The notes: generated by a model not told the origin, from the sequence alone. Counted from the first letter of the stretch, positions 46,243 through 56,226 are shown. The stretch: DNA of 64,000 nucleotides from Jannaschia pohangensis (GCF_900113875.1 NZ_FORA01000003.1:310001-374000); one strand, 5' to 3'. Made by a program: numbers and translations.

Positions 46243-48204
46243 ATGTCGCAGAAAGATCGCCCCTGGCTGTTTCGCACCTATGCGGGCCATTCCACGGCAG
46301 AGAAGTCCAACACGCTCTACCGGGCGAATCTGGCCAAGGGGCAGACCGGCCTGTCTGTGGCCTTCGATCTGCCGACGCAAACCGGATACGATAGCGATCA
46401 CATCCTGGCGCGGGGCGAAGTCGGCAAGGTCGGCGTGCCGGTGTCCCACCTGGGCGACATGCGGATGCTGTTTCGGGATATCCCGCTCGACCAGATGAAT
46501 ACCTCCATGACCATCAATGCGACGGCCCCGTGGTTGCTGGCGCTCTATGTCGCCGTCGCCGAGGAGCAGGGGGCCGATACGCGCGCGCTTCAGGGGACCG
46601 TGCAGAACGATCTCATCAAGGAGTACCTGTCGCGCGGGACCTATGTCCTGCCGCCGAAGCCGTCGATGAAGCTGATCGGAGATGTGGCCGAGTATTGCTA
46701 TACCGAGATCCCGAAGTGGAACCCGATGAACGTCTGTTCCTATCACCTGCAGGAGGCGGGTGCGACGCCGGAGCAGGAATTGGCCTTTGCGCTGGCCACA
46801 GCCATTTCGGTCCTCGATGAATTGCGTCCCCGCGTTCCGGCCGACGAATTTCCGCAGCTGGCGGGTCGCATCTCTTTCTTCGTCAACGCGGGCATCCGGT
46901 TCGTGACCGAAATGTGCAAGATGCGCGCTTTCGTCGAATTGTGGGATGAAATCTGCGTCGAGCGATACGGGATCGAGAATCCGAAATTCCGTCGATTCCG
47001 CTACGGTGTGCAGGTTAACTCGCTTGGTTTGACAGAGCAGCAGCCCGAAAACAACGTCTATCGCATCCTGCTGGAAATGCTGGCGGTGACGTTGTCCAAG
47101 AATGCCCGCGCCCGCGCCGTTCAATTGCCGGCATGGAACGAGGCGCTTGGCCTTCCGCGCCCCTGGGATCAGCAATGGTCCCTGCGCATGCAGCAGGTTC
47201 TTGCCTATGAGACCGACCTTCTGGAATACGGCGACCTGTTCGACGGCTCGCCCGTGGTGGCCGCCAAGGTCGCGACCCTGAAAGAGGGGGCGCGCGCCGA
47301 ATTGGATGTGCTGGATGGAATGGGCGGCGCCGTGTCGGCCATCGAATACATGAAATCGCGGCTGGTCGAGTCCAATGCGGAGCGGCTGGGTCGGATCGAA
47401 CGGGGCGAGACGACCGTGGTGGGCGTGAACGCCTGGACCGATGGCGAGGCCTCGCCGCTGGTGGGCGAAGACGGCGGGATCATGGTCGTGGACCCGGCGG
47501 TCGAGGCGGACCAGGTTGGCCGCCTGACCGTTTGGCGCGCGGACCGCGACGCCGCCGCCGTCGAGGCCGCATTGGCCGATCTGGCCCAGGCCGCGCGGGA
47601 CGGGACAAACATCATGCCGCCGTCCATCGCGGCCGCCAAGGCCGGTGTGACCACCGGGGAATGGGCGGGCATCATGCGGCAGGTTCACGGGGAATATCGC
47701 GGCCCTACGGGGGTTTCCGCGTCACCGTCCAACAGGGTCGAAGGACTTGACGCACTGCGGACGGCGGTTGACGCGGTCTCGTCCAGATTGGGCAAGCGGC
47801 TGACCTTCCTGATGGGCAAGCCCGGTCTCGACGGGCATTCCAATGGGGCCGAGCAGATTGCCGTGCGCGCGCGGGACTGTGGCATGGCGATCCGCTACGA
47901 AGGGATCCGCCTGACGCCCGAGGCGATCGTCGCGGCGGCACAAGACGCCGGTGCGCATGTCGTCGGCCTGTCCATCCTCTCCGGCTCTCACCTGCCGTTG
48001 GTCGAAGACCTGATGGCGCGGATGAAGGCCGCAGGGCTCGACCATGTTCCTGTCATCGTGGGCGGCATCATTCCGGATGAAGACGCTGCAAGATTGCGGG
48101 ATTTCGGGGTATCGGCAGTCTATACGCCCAAGGATTTCGAATTGAACCGGATCATGGGAGATATCGTCGAATTGGCGGACCCCGGCGTAATCGCAGCGCA
48201 ATAG
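46243..48204 (+). CDS. ecm: Ethylmalonyl-CoA mutase (coenzyme B12-dependent)
   Basis: Ecm converts (2R)-ethylmalonyl-CoA to (2S)-methylsuccinyl-CoA. The 653-residue methylmalonyl-CoA-mutase-family protein has the radical TIM barrel (AFDLPTQTGYDSDH near 50, NTSMTINATAPWLLALY near 90) and a C-terminal B12 domain near 530-640 with DGHSNG (the DxHxxG cobalt ligand loop), SILSGSH and VGGIIP. The family also includes methylmalonyl-CoA mutase, but the N-terminus MSQKDRPWLFRTYAGHST and the neighbourhood with ccr fit Ecm (formerly MeaA). The ATG at 46243 was chosen over upstream in-frame codons. Confidence 0.95.
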   Translation: MSQKDRPWLFRTYAGHSTAEKSNTLYRANLAKGQTGLSVAFDLPTQTGYDSDHILARGEVGKVGVPVSHLGDMRMLFRDIPLDQMNTSMTINATAPWLLALYVAVAEEQGADTRALQGTVQNDLIKEYLSRGTYVLPPKPSMKLIGDVAEYCYTEIPKWNPMNVCSYHLQEAGATPEQELAFALATAISVLDELRPRVPADEFPQLAGRISFFVNAGIRFVTEMCKMRAFVELWDEICVERYGIENPKFRRFRYGVQVNSLGLTEQQPENNVYRILLEMLAVTLSKNARARAVQLPAWNEALGLPRPWDQQWSLRMQQVLAYETDLLEYGDLFDGSPVVAAKVATLKEGARAELDVLDGMGGAVSAIEYMKSRLVESNAERLGRIERGETTVVGVNAWTDGEASPLVGEDGGIMVVDPAVEADQVGRLTVWRADRDAAAVEAALADLAQAARDGTNIMPPSIAAAKAGVTTGEWAGIMRQVHGEYRGPTGVSASPSNRVEGLDALRTAVDAVSSRLGKRLTFLMGKPGLDGHSNGAEQIAVRARDCGMAIRYEGIRLTPEAIVAAAQDAGAHVVGLSILSGSHLPLVEDLMARMKAAGLDHVPVIVGGIIPDEDAARLRDFGVSAVYTPKDFELNRIMGDIVELADPGVIAAQ

Positions 48205-48284
48205 GATCTTCAACAACTCTTGCTCTTCCTCGCTCCCGGTTTTATTGGCCGGGAATGTCGATCATGACATATGGGGAGAGAGAA

Positions 48285-48623
48285 ATGGCAAAGTTGGACA
48301 AGATGACCAAACAGGATTTGGCAAAAGAGCGCAAGGAAGCCGAAGCGCGTCTGAAGGAAATCGCCAAGGCCGAGGCGGAATTCGACGGGCGGCGCCTGAA
48401 GGAATTGCGCGCCGAAATCGAAGCGATGCTGGCCAAGGAAGGGTATTCCATTGCGGCGCTTTTCGACGGCAAGGCCCCCAAGAAGGGGACCAAGGCCAAG
48501 GCCGCACCGAAATTCCGCCATCCCGAGAATGCATCGGTGACCTGGTCGGGACGTGGCCGTCAGCCGCAATGGTACAAGGATGCCATCGCAGCCGGAAAGA
48601 CCGACAAGGACCTGTCTGTCTGA
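48285..48623 (+). CDS. H-NS/HvrA-like nucleoid protein
   Basis: The 112-residue protein has an N-terminal coiled coil rich in K, E and A (residues 3-55, oligomerisation) and the C-terminal H-NS DNA-binding core TWSGRGRQPQWYKDAI near 87-102. The closest described relative is HvrA of Rhodobacter, a trans-acting regulator of photosynthesis and nitrogen-fixation genes that binds AT-rich DNA. GGGGAGAG precedes the ATG at 48285. Confidence 0.92.
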   Translation: MAKLDKMTKQDLAKERKEAEARLKEIAKAEAEFDGRRLKELRAEIEAMLAKEGYSIAALFDGKAPKKGTKAKAAPKFRHPENASVTWSGRGRQPQWYKDAIAAGKTDKDLSV

Positions 48624-48651
48624 CGTTTTCTTCGGGGGAGGAAAACGCAAG

Positions 48652-48679
48652 AAGGGGCCGCAGGACGGCCCCTTTTTTT
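48652..48679. terminator. Bidirectional intrinsic terminator
   Basis: GGGGCCG (48654-48660) pairs with CGGCCCC (48666-48672) and is followed by seven Ts on the plus strand. On the minus strand the same stem is followed by TTCTTGCGTTTT. It ends both the H-NS-like gene and the convergent metalloprotease gene. Confidence 0.85.
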
Positions 48680-48686
48680 CCTGATA

Positions 48687-50894
48687 TCAGCGGTCGATGG
48701 GCAGGATGATCTGCAGGCCGTCGCGGCGGATCAGATCATTGCTCTCGATTCCCTGACGCAGCAGGTTCTGCACGTCCGGCACCCGCAGTTTCAGCACATC
48801 TTCGGGCGCGGCCAAGGTCCGCTCAAGGAAGGCCGAGGCTTCCGGTTGGCCGGTAAAGCCAAGCGAGATGATCGCATAGCGCGCCACGTCGTCATTCGCC
48901 TCGGCCACCGAACCCCCGGCCTTTGTCGCAAGACGGGCCGCCGTTTCCGAACGCAACTCGGTCGGCTCTGCCAGGTCGATCAGGAACTGGACCAGCTCCG
49001 GGTCGCTTGTTTGACCGGCAAGATAGCCCAGTCCGATGACCGCCCCGACGATACCTTTCTCCGCACGGCGCAGGTCGCCATCATCCACGCCGCCCCTGGA
49101 GACATAGGCCTGCAAGGGTTCCGCCGCGAGGGGCGAGCCGATCAGGCCAAGGGTCAGGGCGATATTCTCGTGGTACGTCACCAGCGACGGATCGGCCAGC
49201 ATCTCGACCAATTCGGGAACGACGTCGGGGCCATAGCTGGCCGCCACGTCGAGCGGCAGACCCTCGAAATAGATCTGCGTCACGAAGTCCTTGATCGGTT
49301 GGATCGGCACGGCGCCAGGCGTGAAATCGCCCACCCGCTCCAGCCGGATCACGTCATCGGCCTGCGGCAAGGCCAGCGCGCCCGTCAAGGCACCCGTGGC
49401 CGGGGAACCCGCCCGTGCCAGTAGCGAATTGCATTCCGCGTTCGTGACCCGGATCCGACTGCTGCCGATGGAACCGAACATCACGAAATTGCTGGAGGAA
49501 TTATGCGGCAGGCCCGTGTTGTGCCCGAACTCATGCCCCCAGAGGATGCCTTCGAGCGATGCCGTGAAGCGTTCGGTGATGAAGGATGACCCCGGCGTCT
49601 GGCCGCAGCCGATGAAGGAGCTGTTGAAGCCCCCGGCGCAGAAATTGACGTCATCGACGACCTTGATGTTTCCGGCCAGAGCGAAGACCGCCTGCAATTC
49701 TGCCGAGGTGTCCAGACTGCCATCGCCCGTGGTGAAGACACCCACGTCGCCATTGCGGCGCAGCCGGACCGGACAGGCGACATCGCCGCCGCCGTCATCC
49801 GCTTGAAGAACCGCAGAGGCGTCCGCGAAGATGCGGTCGACATCCGCATTGGTCAGCGTCGTATCCTCGTGACGCGAGACAGTCAGAGCGATCTCGGCGG
49901 TCGGCCGGATCGGCGACGGGACAAGTCGGTAGCGGAATGTGTTGCCCCGCTCCGGATTGTCATAGGCCATCACGATCATCTCGGGCGCGCCATCACCGTC
50001 GAGGTCGGCCACGGCGGCTCCCGCGCCCTGTCCTTCCCACCCGACACCCGGCAGCATGGCGAAAGGTTCGGACCAACTCTCGACGGCACCGTTCGGAGCC
50101 ATGTTCATGCCGACACGATAGCGGAAATTATTGCTCCGCTCGGGGTTGTCATAGGCCATGAAGATGACATCCGGGACACCGTTGCCATCGAGGTCGGTGA
50201 CATCCATCCCGGCGCCCTGACCTTCCCAGCCGACACCGGGGGCGGTCAGATAGCTGCTCGACCAAGCCGTGGCGATTCCGTTGGAATTGAGGTTCAGGCC
50301 GACCCGGTAGCGGAAGGAATTGCCGCGGACCGGATCGTCATAGGCCATCAGGATCATGTCAGGGCGGCTGTCCCCATCGAGTTGGGCCAGGGCAACCGCC
50401 GCGCCTGCCCCCTTGTGGCCGACGCCGGGAACCTGGATCGACCCGGACCAGCTGGCCGCGACACCGGCGCTGTTGAGGTCCTTGCCCACGCGGTAGCGGA
50501 ATGAATTGGCCCCCGTCGGGTCGTCATAGGCCATCAGGATCATGTCGGGACGGCTGTCCCCGTCGATGTTGCCGACGGCCACACCCGCGCCGTCGCCCTC
50601 CCATCCCAGACCGTCCACACGGATGAAATCGCTGGACCAGCTGGTGGCCTGACCCGCGGCGTTGACGTTGAACCCGATGCGATAGCGGAAGTTGTTGTCC
50701 CGCGCGGGATCGTCATAGGCCATGAAGATCAGGTCCGGTCGCGGATTGCTGTCGATCTGGGCAAAGGTGGCACCGGCGCCGGCGCCTTCCCACCCGACAC
50801 CAGGGATTGTGGTGAACTGAGCGGCGGCAAGACCCGGCAAAAGGGGGACGCTGACCGCAGCAAAGGCTGCGGCGCGCAGGACGGAATACGTCAT
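48687..50894 (-). CDS. Secreted FG-GAP / metzincin / HEAT-repeat protein
   Basis: The 735-residue protein has a Sec signal (residues 1-25, cut after AAA). Residues 26-340 hold five tandem repeats of about 62 residues. Each starts PGVGWEGxGAG, continues with a calcium-loop-like DLDGDxxPDMI and ends FRYRVGxN, which fits an FG-GAP/VCBS beta-propeller. Near 454-464 is [11 protein letters not shown], the extended zinc motif HExxHxxGxxH of metzincins, with a methionine (VMFGS) soon after as the Met-turn. Residues about 580-700 look like HEAT repeats ([21 protein letters not shown]). The start at 50894 follows from the signal peptide. Secreted zinc-peptidase activity is inferred; the substrate is unknown. 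Confidence 0.85.
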   Translation of the reverse strand: MTYSVLRAAAFAAVSVPLLPGLAAAQFTTIPGVGWEGAGAGATFAQIDSNPRPDLIFMAYDDPARDNNFRYRIGFNVNAAGQATSWSSDFIRVDGLGWEGDGAGVAVGNIDGDSRPDMILMAYDDPTGANSFRYRVGKDLNSAGVAASWSGSIQVPGVGHKGAGAAVALAQLDGDSRPDMILMAYDDPVRGNSFRYRVGLNLNSNGIATAWSSSYLTAPGVGWEGQGAGMDVTDLDGNGVPDVIFMAYDNPERSNNFRYRVGMNMAPNGAVESWSEPFAMLPGVGWEGQGAGAAVADLDGDGAPEMIVMAYDNPERGNTFRYRLVPSPIRPTAEIALTVSRHEDTTLTNADVDRIFADASAVLQADDGGGDVACPVRLRRNGDVGVFTTGDGSLDTSAELQAVFALAGNIKVVDDVNFCAGGFNSSFIGCGQTPGSSFITERFTASLEGILWGHEFGHNTGLPHNSSSNFVMFGSIGSSRIRVTNAECNSLLARAGSPATGALTGALALPQADDVIRLERVGDFTPGAVPIQPIKDFVTQIYFEGLPLDVAASYGPDVVPELVEMLADPSLVTYHENIALTLGLIGSPLAAEPLQAYVSRGGVDDGDLRRAEKGIVGAVIGLGYLAGQTSDPELVQFLIDLAEPTELRSETAARLATKAGGSVAEANDDVARYAIISLGFTGQPEASAFLERTLAAPEDVLKLRVPDVQNLLRQGIESNDLIRRDGLQIILPIDR

Positions 50895-51050
50895 GGCAAA
50901 CCTCGAAAATGGATAGGCGACGCGGGGCGGCAGGAGATGGTGCGTCTGAAAAAAATCGTCGCGCCCTGGGGTCATCCTATCAGAATGACATCTTTCGATC
51001 AGGTCGGGATTTCCTTACCCTGCTTTCGAGCAATCCCGAGGAAGCGTCAC

Positions 51051-51755
51051 ATGACCCCCCATATTCGCGCCGAAGCTGGCCAGATCGCCGAAACCGTCCT
51101 GATGCCGGGCGACCCGTTGCGTGCCAAATGGGCGGCTGAAACCTTTCTGGATGAGCCCGAACTGGTGAATGACGTGCGCGGCATGTTGGGGTTCACCGGG
51201 ACGTGGCGGGGAAACCGCGTGACGATCCACGGGTCCGGGATGGGCATGCCGAGCCTGTCGATCTACGCCAACGAATTGATCGCGAAATACGGGGCGAAGA
51301 CCCTGATCCGCATCGGCTCGACCGGGGCGATGCAATCCCACGTCAAGATCCGCGATGTCATCCTTGCCCAGACCGCCAGCAGCATCTCGACCCCTTCGGC
51401 CGGCATTTTCCGGGAAGTGAACTTCGCCCCCTGTGCCGACTTCGGCCTGCTGGTCGCGGCGCACAAGGCGGCACTGGGCAAGGGCAGCGACGTGCATGTG
51501 GGCGGTATCTATTCGTCGGACGTCTTCTATGACGAACGCCCCGACCTGACCGAGATGATGACTCGCCACGGCATTCTGGCGGTCGAGATGGAAGCGGCGG
51601 AACTCTACAACCTTGCGGCCCGGCACGGATGCCGGGCCTTGGCGGTCCTCACGGTCAGCGATCACCTGCTGACCCACGAAGCCTTGCCTGCCGCGGACCG
51701 TCAGTCCTCCTTCGGCGACATGGTCGAGATCGCGCTGGAAGCCGCCTTCGCCTGA
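51051..51755 (+). CDS. deoD: Purine-nucleoside phosphorylase
   Basis: DeoD cleaves purine (deoxy)nucleosides with phosphate, releasing base and (deoxy)ribose 1-phosphate. The 234-residue trimeric/hexameric-type PNP has [18 protein letters not shown] near 17, [17 protein letters not shown] near 65, RIGSTGAMQ and the base-site VEMEAAELY near 182. The start at 51051 ([10 protein letters not shown]) gives the usual N-terminus. It could process nucleosides imported by the transporter encoded at 31699-36730. Its last 55 bases overlap the convergent creD gene. Confidence 0.96.
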   Translation: MTPHIRAEAGQIAETVLMPGDPLRAKWAAETFLDEPELVNDVRGMLGFTGTWRGNRVTIHGSGMGMPSLSIYANELIAKYGAKTLIRIGSTGAMQSHVKIRDVILAQTASSISTPSAGIFREVNFAPCADFGLLVAAHKAALGKGSDVHVGGIYSSDVFYDERPDLTEMMTRHGILAVEMEAAELYNLAARHGCRALAVLTVSDHLLTHEALPAADRQSSFGDMVEIALEAAFA

Positions 51756-53119
51756 GCCACATTCGGCACGGAGGTCTGGGCCTTGCGGCGGAAGCCGTTG
51801 CCAGGCCCACCCGCGCCGTACCACTCCTCGTTCCGGGTCAGCACGATGGTGAGCGCCAAGGCGCCAAAGGCCAGCGTCGCGCCGAACAGAAGCGCCAGAT
51901 CCTCGCTCTGCAGGATGACGAACAACGTCCCGTAAAGCGCCGTCAGCAGCCCGCCAATCGCCAAGGTGCGCCGCCCCATCTTCAATCCGACCCAGGCAAA
52001 GAAGGTCAAAAGCCCGACCGTCGCGATCGAGGCCAGAAGATATGCGGGCGTAAAGCCGATCTGTTCGGCATAGGCCACCATCAGCAATACGAACAGCGAC
52101 TGCGCCACACCGATGAAGATGTATTGGACGGGATGGGTGGGGCGGTCCTTTCGGTCGAGCAGCAGGACCGTCAGGAAGGTCAGCGCGATGAAGAGGATGC
52201 CATGGCGACCTGCGCGCCAGGCCGTCTGATAGAAGTCGTTGACCTGGATGAAGGTCGTTCCGAACAGGGTTTCCCGGGTGAGAAGGTTTTCGGCGCGCTG
52301 AACCTGCGGCAGGGCGCGGGCCAGGTGCGGGACCGTCCAACTGGCGGAGTAGCCGCTGTCGGTGACGTCACGGGTCGACGGCAGGAACGCGCCCGAGAAA
52401 CTCGGGTCCATCCAGTCGCCCCGCATCGTGACCTCTGACATGCGGCCCACGGGTGCGACGCTGATTTCTTCGGCCCCGTTCAGCGACAGATCGATGCTGA
52501 AGCTTGTGGGCGACGTCAACCGGCCGGTCCGTCCCTCGACCCCCGTTTCTTCGCCGGTTGCAAAGGGTTCGAGGTCGAGCGGGCCATCCGGCCCCTCGAC
52601 CACCGTGTCGCCGCGCAGGCCGCGGTTCCCGGTCAGGCCAAGGCGCAAGGTTGCCTCATCCCAGATCAGCTCCTCCCCGTCGCGCAACAGGTCGTCGAGC
52701 CGTGCGGAATCAAAGCTGGCGGTCATCCCTATGCTGGCCGAATAGACCGGAACCTCGAAGATGCCGCGGCTGCGGATCTCGGTGAATGTATCGATGTCGG
52801 CCACGAAATCCTCCGGCAGCAGGATGATCGGCGTGGTCCGCGCCCGGATCGGCACGCGCACCTGCTCGGTCCGCAGCTCTCCGGTCTCGGGGTCGGTCAC
52901 CTCCCGCTGCTCGATCCGGGTGCTGTCGCCTTCAACCGGGATGGTGAGGTAGGGGCCGGACAATCGTTGCGGCCCGCCCCATTCCTCGCCGATGGTCCGG
53001 CGCGTCTGGTCGGCGTAGAAGGATCGGTCCTGCACGATGGCGGATGCAAAGAATTGTGGAATGAACATCAGAAGCGCCAGAAGCGCGACGACGAGAAATC
53101 TGAAACCTGTGGATCGCAT
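51701..53119 (-). CDS. creD: CreD-family inner-membrane protein
   Basis: The 472-residue protein has one N-terminal helix ([19 protein letters not shown]), a large periplasmic domain ([22 protein letters not shown]...) and about six C-terminal helices, the CreD plan. CreD is linked to envelope integrity and beta-lactam/colicin tolerance in enterics. The ATG at 53119 directly precedes the first helix. There is no creBC pair here. The C-terminal Ala/Ser-rich tail runs 55 bases into deoD on the opposite strand. Confidence 0.9.
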   Translation of the reverse strand: MRSTGFRFLVVALLALLMFIPQFFASAIVQDRSFYADQTRRTIGEEWGGPQRLSGPYLTIPVEGDSTRIEQREVTDPETGELRTEQVRVPIRARTTPIILLPEDFVADIDTFTEIRSRGIFEVPVYSASIGMTASFDSARLDDLLRDGEELIWDEATLRLGLTGNRGLRGDTVVEGPDGPLDLEPFATGEETGVEGRTGRLTSPTSFSIDLSLNGAEEISVAPVGRMSEVTMRGDWMDPSFSGAFLPSTRDVTDSGYSASWTVPHLARALPQVQRAENLLTRETLFGTTFIQVNDFYQTAWRAGRHGILFIALTFLTVLLLDRKDRPTHPVQYIFIGVAQSLFVLLMVAYAEQIGFTPAYLLASIATVGLLTFFAWVGLKMGRRTLAIGGLLTALYGTLFVILQSEDLALLFGATLAFGALALTIVLTRNEEWYGAGGPGNGFRRKAQTSVPNVAQAKAASSAISTMSPKED

Positions 53120-53259
53120 GGTCTGTCCCCGAATGCAGTGTGAATGCTTCGGAGTAGGCTGACGGTCATGCAGGCCCGGCGCAGCACTGGTGCAGAACCC
53201 GTGCAGACGCAAAAAGGCCCCGGCGTTTCCACCGGCACCGGATCTGGCTCGTCAACAGG

Positions 53260-53610
53260 TCAGATGACGACAGCGTCAAGTGGCGTGAAGCCGTTCAAGC
53301 CAACCGACGAATAGGTCGTGGTATAGGCACCGCAGTTGCGGATGATGATCTTTTCCCGGCCCTGAGCGACAGTGGCAGGCCGATCGGGCGCTTCTCGGAG
53401 AGGACGTCCGCGCTATCACAGGACGGGCCGACCATGATCTGCGGGACGTCGCCCAAGGAGACGTGGTCGACATCCGCGCCCTGATCCAGGACCAGCTCGA
53501 TCTCGCCGCGCGAGGCCGAGTCGAAGCCCGACCCAAAGGCAACCAGCCGCTCGATGATGGCGGGGTGCGGGTTCGCCTTGACGGCATAGTGGATGTGGGC
53601 CCGACGCAGA
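53260..53610 (-). pseudogene. Decayed PLP-dependent ornithine/lysine decarboxylase remnant
   Basis: Minus-strand translation gives the N-terminal barrel segment AHIHYAVKANPHPAI (with the PLP lysine) and GSGFDSASRGEIELVLDQGA. It then jumps directly to the C-terminal end QIMVGPSCDSADVLSEKRP (with the active-site Cys-Asp), so roughly 230 residues of the middle are missing. A one-base deletion near 53360 then shifts the frame; corrected, it reads IIIRNCGAYTTTYSSVGLNG and ends at a stop at 53260. The 5' end is also lost. It is therefore non-functional; an intact decarboxylase is presumably elsewhere. Confidence 0.85.
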
Positions 53611-53838
53611 CCGCTCACTTTCAAGGGAGACGTTATCGTCGCTATGTAACTGTGCGTTTCGCCGTGCCGGGGGCGCATGCGTAGGCCTCTATGCGAGGCC
53701 AGACGCAGAGTCGATTAAAGTGAAAACTCGCAAAACTCTTCTGAAAATTCAGTCGCGATCCAAGGTCGTCGGAAACGCAACGGTGGAACCCTGCTCCGGG
53801 GCGCGTGTTGTCCTCCCATGAAAATCAAGGAGAGAAAC

Positions 53839-54018
53839 ATGCACAAGCTACTCAAACCCCTTGCCGTCCTGCCCATCGTTGTCTTGGCCGCTGGCTGCGT
53901 CGCCAACGGCGACAATCGCGTGGACACGGAGGACGAACTCGAGGCGACGCTCGATCAGGATATCGACGGCGACGGCACTGTTCCGCAGTCCGGCATCGAA
54001 GTCGGCACCTCGGGCTGA
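53839..54018 (+). CDS. Small lipoprotein with EF-hand-like loop
   Basis: A 59-residue protein with a lipoprotein signal (lipobox LAAGC, Cys about residue 20) and a short acidic mature part containing DQDIDGDGT, a D-x-D-x-D-G calcium-loop pattern. AAGGAG is well placed before the ATG at 53839. The upstream 228 bases are AT-richer than average and hold a GGCCTC-TATGC-GAGGCC hairpin (53684-53700). Function is unknown. Confidence 0.75.
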   Translation: MHKLLKPLAVLPIVVLAAGCVANGDNRVDTEDELEATLDQDIDGDGTVPQSGIEVGTSG

Positions 54019-54076
54019 TATCTGCCCTATGCTGCGGCCCCGCGTCCCTGAATTGGGATCCGGGGCCGCCCGCATT

Positions 54077-54595
54077 TCAGGTTGCAGTGCCGCGCGGCGG
54101 GTAATGGTTGTTGATCACGAAATTCAGCCCACCCAGTAGATCCGCGATCAGGGGCCGCGAGAAAGGCACGGACTGCTGCCAGTTGGCAAAGACCTTGCCG
54201 TCCGGGCGCACGAGGGTCATGCCGGGTTCGTTGAAAATCGCGGGTTCGGCGGTATCGGGCCGGGCCGACGACATATAGAGCCCCCATTCCCGCGCGCTCG
54301 CCTCCGACAGGCCATAGCCGACGCGCAAATCCCCGAAGCCCCACTCCGCAGCCTGCTTCTCTGCCCGATCCTTGTCGTCCATCGACACCGCGACGATCTC
54401 CACACCAAGCTCTGCCAATTTGCCCAGGTTCGGCACCACGTCGCCCTCGATCTGTTTGCGGCAAAGGGGGCAATGAAGCCCACGATAGAACAGGACCAGC
54501 GTGAAATTGTCCGGCGACTCGTCGCTCAGGCGGAACGTCCCGCCCCCGAGCAGCGGGAATGAAAGGGCGGGCGCGGCGTGATCGATCTTGAGCAT
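54077..54595 (-). CDS. AhpC/TSA-type redoxin
   Basis: The 172-residue thioredoxin-fold protein has LVLFYRGLHCPLCRKQIEG near residue 33; HCPLCRK is the peroxidatic/CxxC active site of the redoxin subgroup. VSMDDKDRAEKQAAEWGF and the cis-Pro region follow. It probably reduces peroxides or disulfides in the cytoplasm; its electron donor is unknown. It stands alone, with 102 bases to the next gene upstream. Confidence 0.88.
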   Translation of the reverse strand: MLKIDHAAPALSFPLLGGGTFRLSDESPDNFTLVLFYRGLHCPLCRKQIEGDVVPNLGKLAELGVEIVAVSMDDKDRAEKQAAEWGFGDLRVGYGLSEASAREWGLYMSSARPDTAEPAIFNEPGMTLVRPDGKVFANWQQSVPFSRPLIADLLGGLNFVINNHYPPRGTAT

Positions 54596-54697
54596 CTTGG
54601 TCCTCGGAGTGGTCTGGGTCGCGTCCGTGATGACCGTTCGGTGGCCGGAAAGCCATTCACGATCCCTCGATGGTCAGGGCTCCGGGCGTTCACATCC

Positions 54698-55117
54698 CTA
54701 CCGGACCTCGAAACCCGTGCCCGTCCAACGAAACGCGAGTTCTTGGCCGCCGTGCTGATAGCCCCGAACGACCGGGGGCGTGGCGCTATCGACCGTCACC
54801 GAGGCCAGCAGCGCCTCGTCCGCCAACTTCAGTAGGTCGCCGCGCCGCAGCCAGATCTTCAACGTGCAGGCCTGCGCACCGCAAAACAGGCTCCGTCCCG
54901 GCACGCCGTTGCAGACGATGCCCTCGTGATGGAGCATCAGATCCAGTTGCCCATCCCCGTCGAAGTCGGTCTCGAAGATGCCGGACTCAAATTGTCCGCC
55001 GCGATCCTCGCAGGCGGCCGCGAGCTCCTCGGCCACAAGGTATCGCGCCGCATTCGACTGTTGCGCCGCAACGGGCGACGCCAGCAGCGCAAGACAGAGA
55101 GCGAGACGCATCCGCAT
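54698..55117 (-). CDS. Secreted hypothetical protein at the end of the sdh operon
   Basis: The 139-residue protein starts in a TGATG overlap with the sdhB stop ([19 protein letters not shown], signal peptide). The mature part has four cysteines and an acidic DFDGDGQLDLMLH stretch, an FG-GAP-like calcium loop. I do not recognise the family. Tight coupling to sdhB puts it in the operon. Confidence 0.75.
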   Translation of the reverse strand: MRMRLALCLALLASPVAAQQSNAARYLVAEELAAACEDRGGQFESGIFETDFDGDGQLDLMLHHEGIVCNGVPGRSLFCGAQACTLKIWLRRGDLLKLADEALLASVTVDSATPPVVRGYQHGGQELAFRWTGTGFEVR

Positions 55118-55896
55118 CAGACGCGCCGCTCCACCATCATCTTCTTGATGGACGCAATGGCCTTGGCGGGATTGAGGCCCTTGGGACAGGTCTTGGCGCA
55201 ATTCATGATCGTGTGGCAGCGGTAGAGCTTGAACGGGTCTTCCAACTCGTCCAGCCGCTCGCCCGTCGCCTCGTCCCGGCTGTCTATGATCCAGCGGTAG
55301 GCGTGGAGCAGCGCCGCTGGTCCCAGATAGCGGTCGCCGTTCCACCAGTAGGAGGGGCAAGCCGTCGAGCAGGAGGCGCACATGATGCACTCATACAGGC
55401 CGTCCAGCTTTTCGCGGTCCTCGATGGACTGGCGCCATTCCTTGGCGGGCGTGTTCGACTTCGTTTCCAGCCACGGCATGACCGACGCATGCTGTGCATA
55501 GAAATGGGTCAGGTCGGGGATCAGATCCTTGATGACGGGCATGTGCGGCAGCGGATAGATCTTCACGTCGCCATCGACCTCGTCGATGCCCCAGGTGCAG
55601 GCCAGCGTGTTCACCCCGTCGATGTTCATCGCACAGGACCCGCAGATGCCTTCGCGGCAGGACCGCCGGAAGGTCAGCGTCGGATCGATCTCGTTCTTGA
55701 TCTTGATCAGCGCGTCCAGGATCATCGGCCCGCAAGTATCCAGATCGACCCAATAGGTGTCGAGCCGGGGGTTCTTTCCCTCATCGGGGTTCCAGCGATA
55801 GATCTGGAACTTTCGCAGCCGGTTGGCGCCCTCGGGCTTGGGCCAGGTCTTGCCCACGGTGATCTTGGAATTCTTCGGAAGGGTGAATTGGACCAT
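55117..55896 (-). CDS. sdhB: Succinate dehydrogenase iron-sulfur subunit
   Basis: SdhB carries electrons from the flavoprotein to quinone. The 259-residue protein has the plant-type 2Fe-2S cysteines in [15 protein letters not shown] near 75 and, in the C-terminal half, [16 protein letters not shown] near 165 and [17 protein letters not shown] near 225 for the 4Fe-4S and 3Fe-4S clusters. It is separated from sdhA by four extra genes. Confidence 0.97.
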   Translation of the reverse strand: MVQFTLPKNSKITVGKTWPKPEGANRLRKFQIYRWNPDEGKNPRLDTYWVDLDTCGPMILDALIKIKNEIDPTLTFRRSCREGICGSCAMNIDGVNTLACTWGIDEVDGDVKIYPLPHMPVIKDLIPDLTHFYAQHASVMPWLETKSNTPAKEWRQSIEDREKLDGLYECIMCASCSTACPSYWWNGDRYLGPAALLHAYRWIIDSRDEATGERLDELEDPFKLYRCHTIMNCAKTCPKGLNPAKAIASIKKMMVERRV

Positions 55897-55908
55897 GGTC
55901 GTCTCCTC

Positions 55909-56226
55909 TCAGAGGGTATTGATCAGCACCGGCAGACCGTTGGTCGCGATGCATTGAATGGTGTCGGGGCGGCGCGCGATGTCGAGAACCAGTTGCGTGG
56001 CCGTTTGGTCGTCACGTGTGGCGGCAGAGGTGGCCAGCGTGACGATCTCGTCCCCGCTTGCGTTGTCGATGATGCAATCCGTGGTCGGCTCCAGCGGCAC
56101 GCCCGGAAACCGCTCGGCCACGATCGGATTCACGACCGACTTGGCAGCGCTGCGACTGACTTCGGTGCCGATGGCGGTGTTGCAGGCCGCCAGCAGAACG
56201 ACGGGGATCAGGGCCTCAAGCCGCAT
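55909..56226 (-). CDS. Small lipoprotein between the sulfotransferase and sdhB
   Basis: The 105-residue protein has a lipobox (VLLAACN) after a short hydrophobic segment. The mature domain contains two cysteines (CIIDN and CIATNGLPVLI). The ATG at 56226 lies inside the end of the sulfotransferase gene (11-base overlap), and the stop is 12 bases before sdhB. Similar small proteins occur before sdhB in related genera; function is unknown. Confidence 0.75.
   Translation of the reverse strand: MRLEALIPVVLLAACNTAIGTEVSRSAAKSVVNPIVAERFPGVPLEPTTDCIIDNASGDEIVTLATSAATRDDQTATQLVLDIARRPDTIQCIATNGLPVLINTL

Noticed and set aside
46069-47688. Upstream extension of the acyltransferase frame into DNA opposite ecm
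   Set aside because: The extension is antisense to the mutase; the acyltransferase family start fits GTG 46068.
53684-53700. GGCCTC-TATGC-GAGGCC hairpin as an intrinsic terminator
   Set aside because: No T-run follows on either strand; the stem is only six bases.
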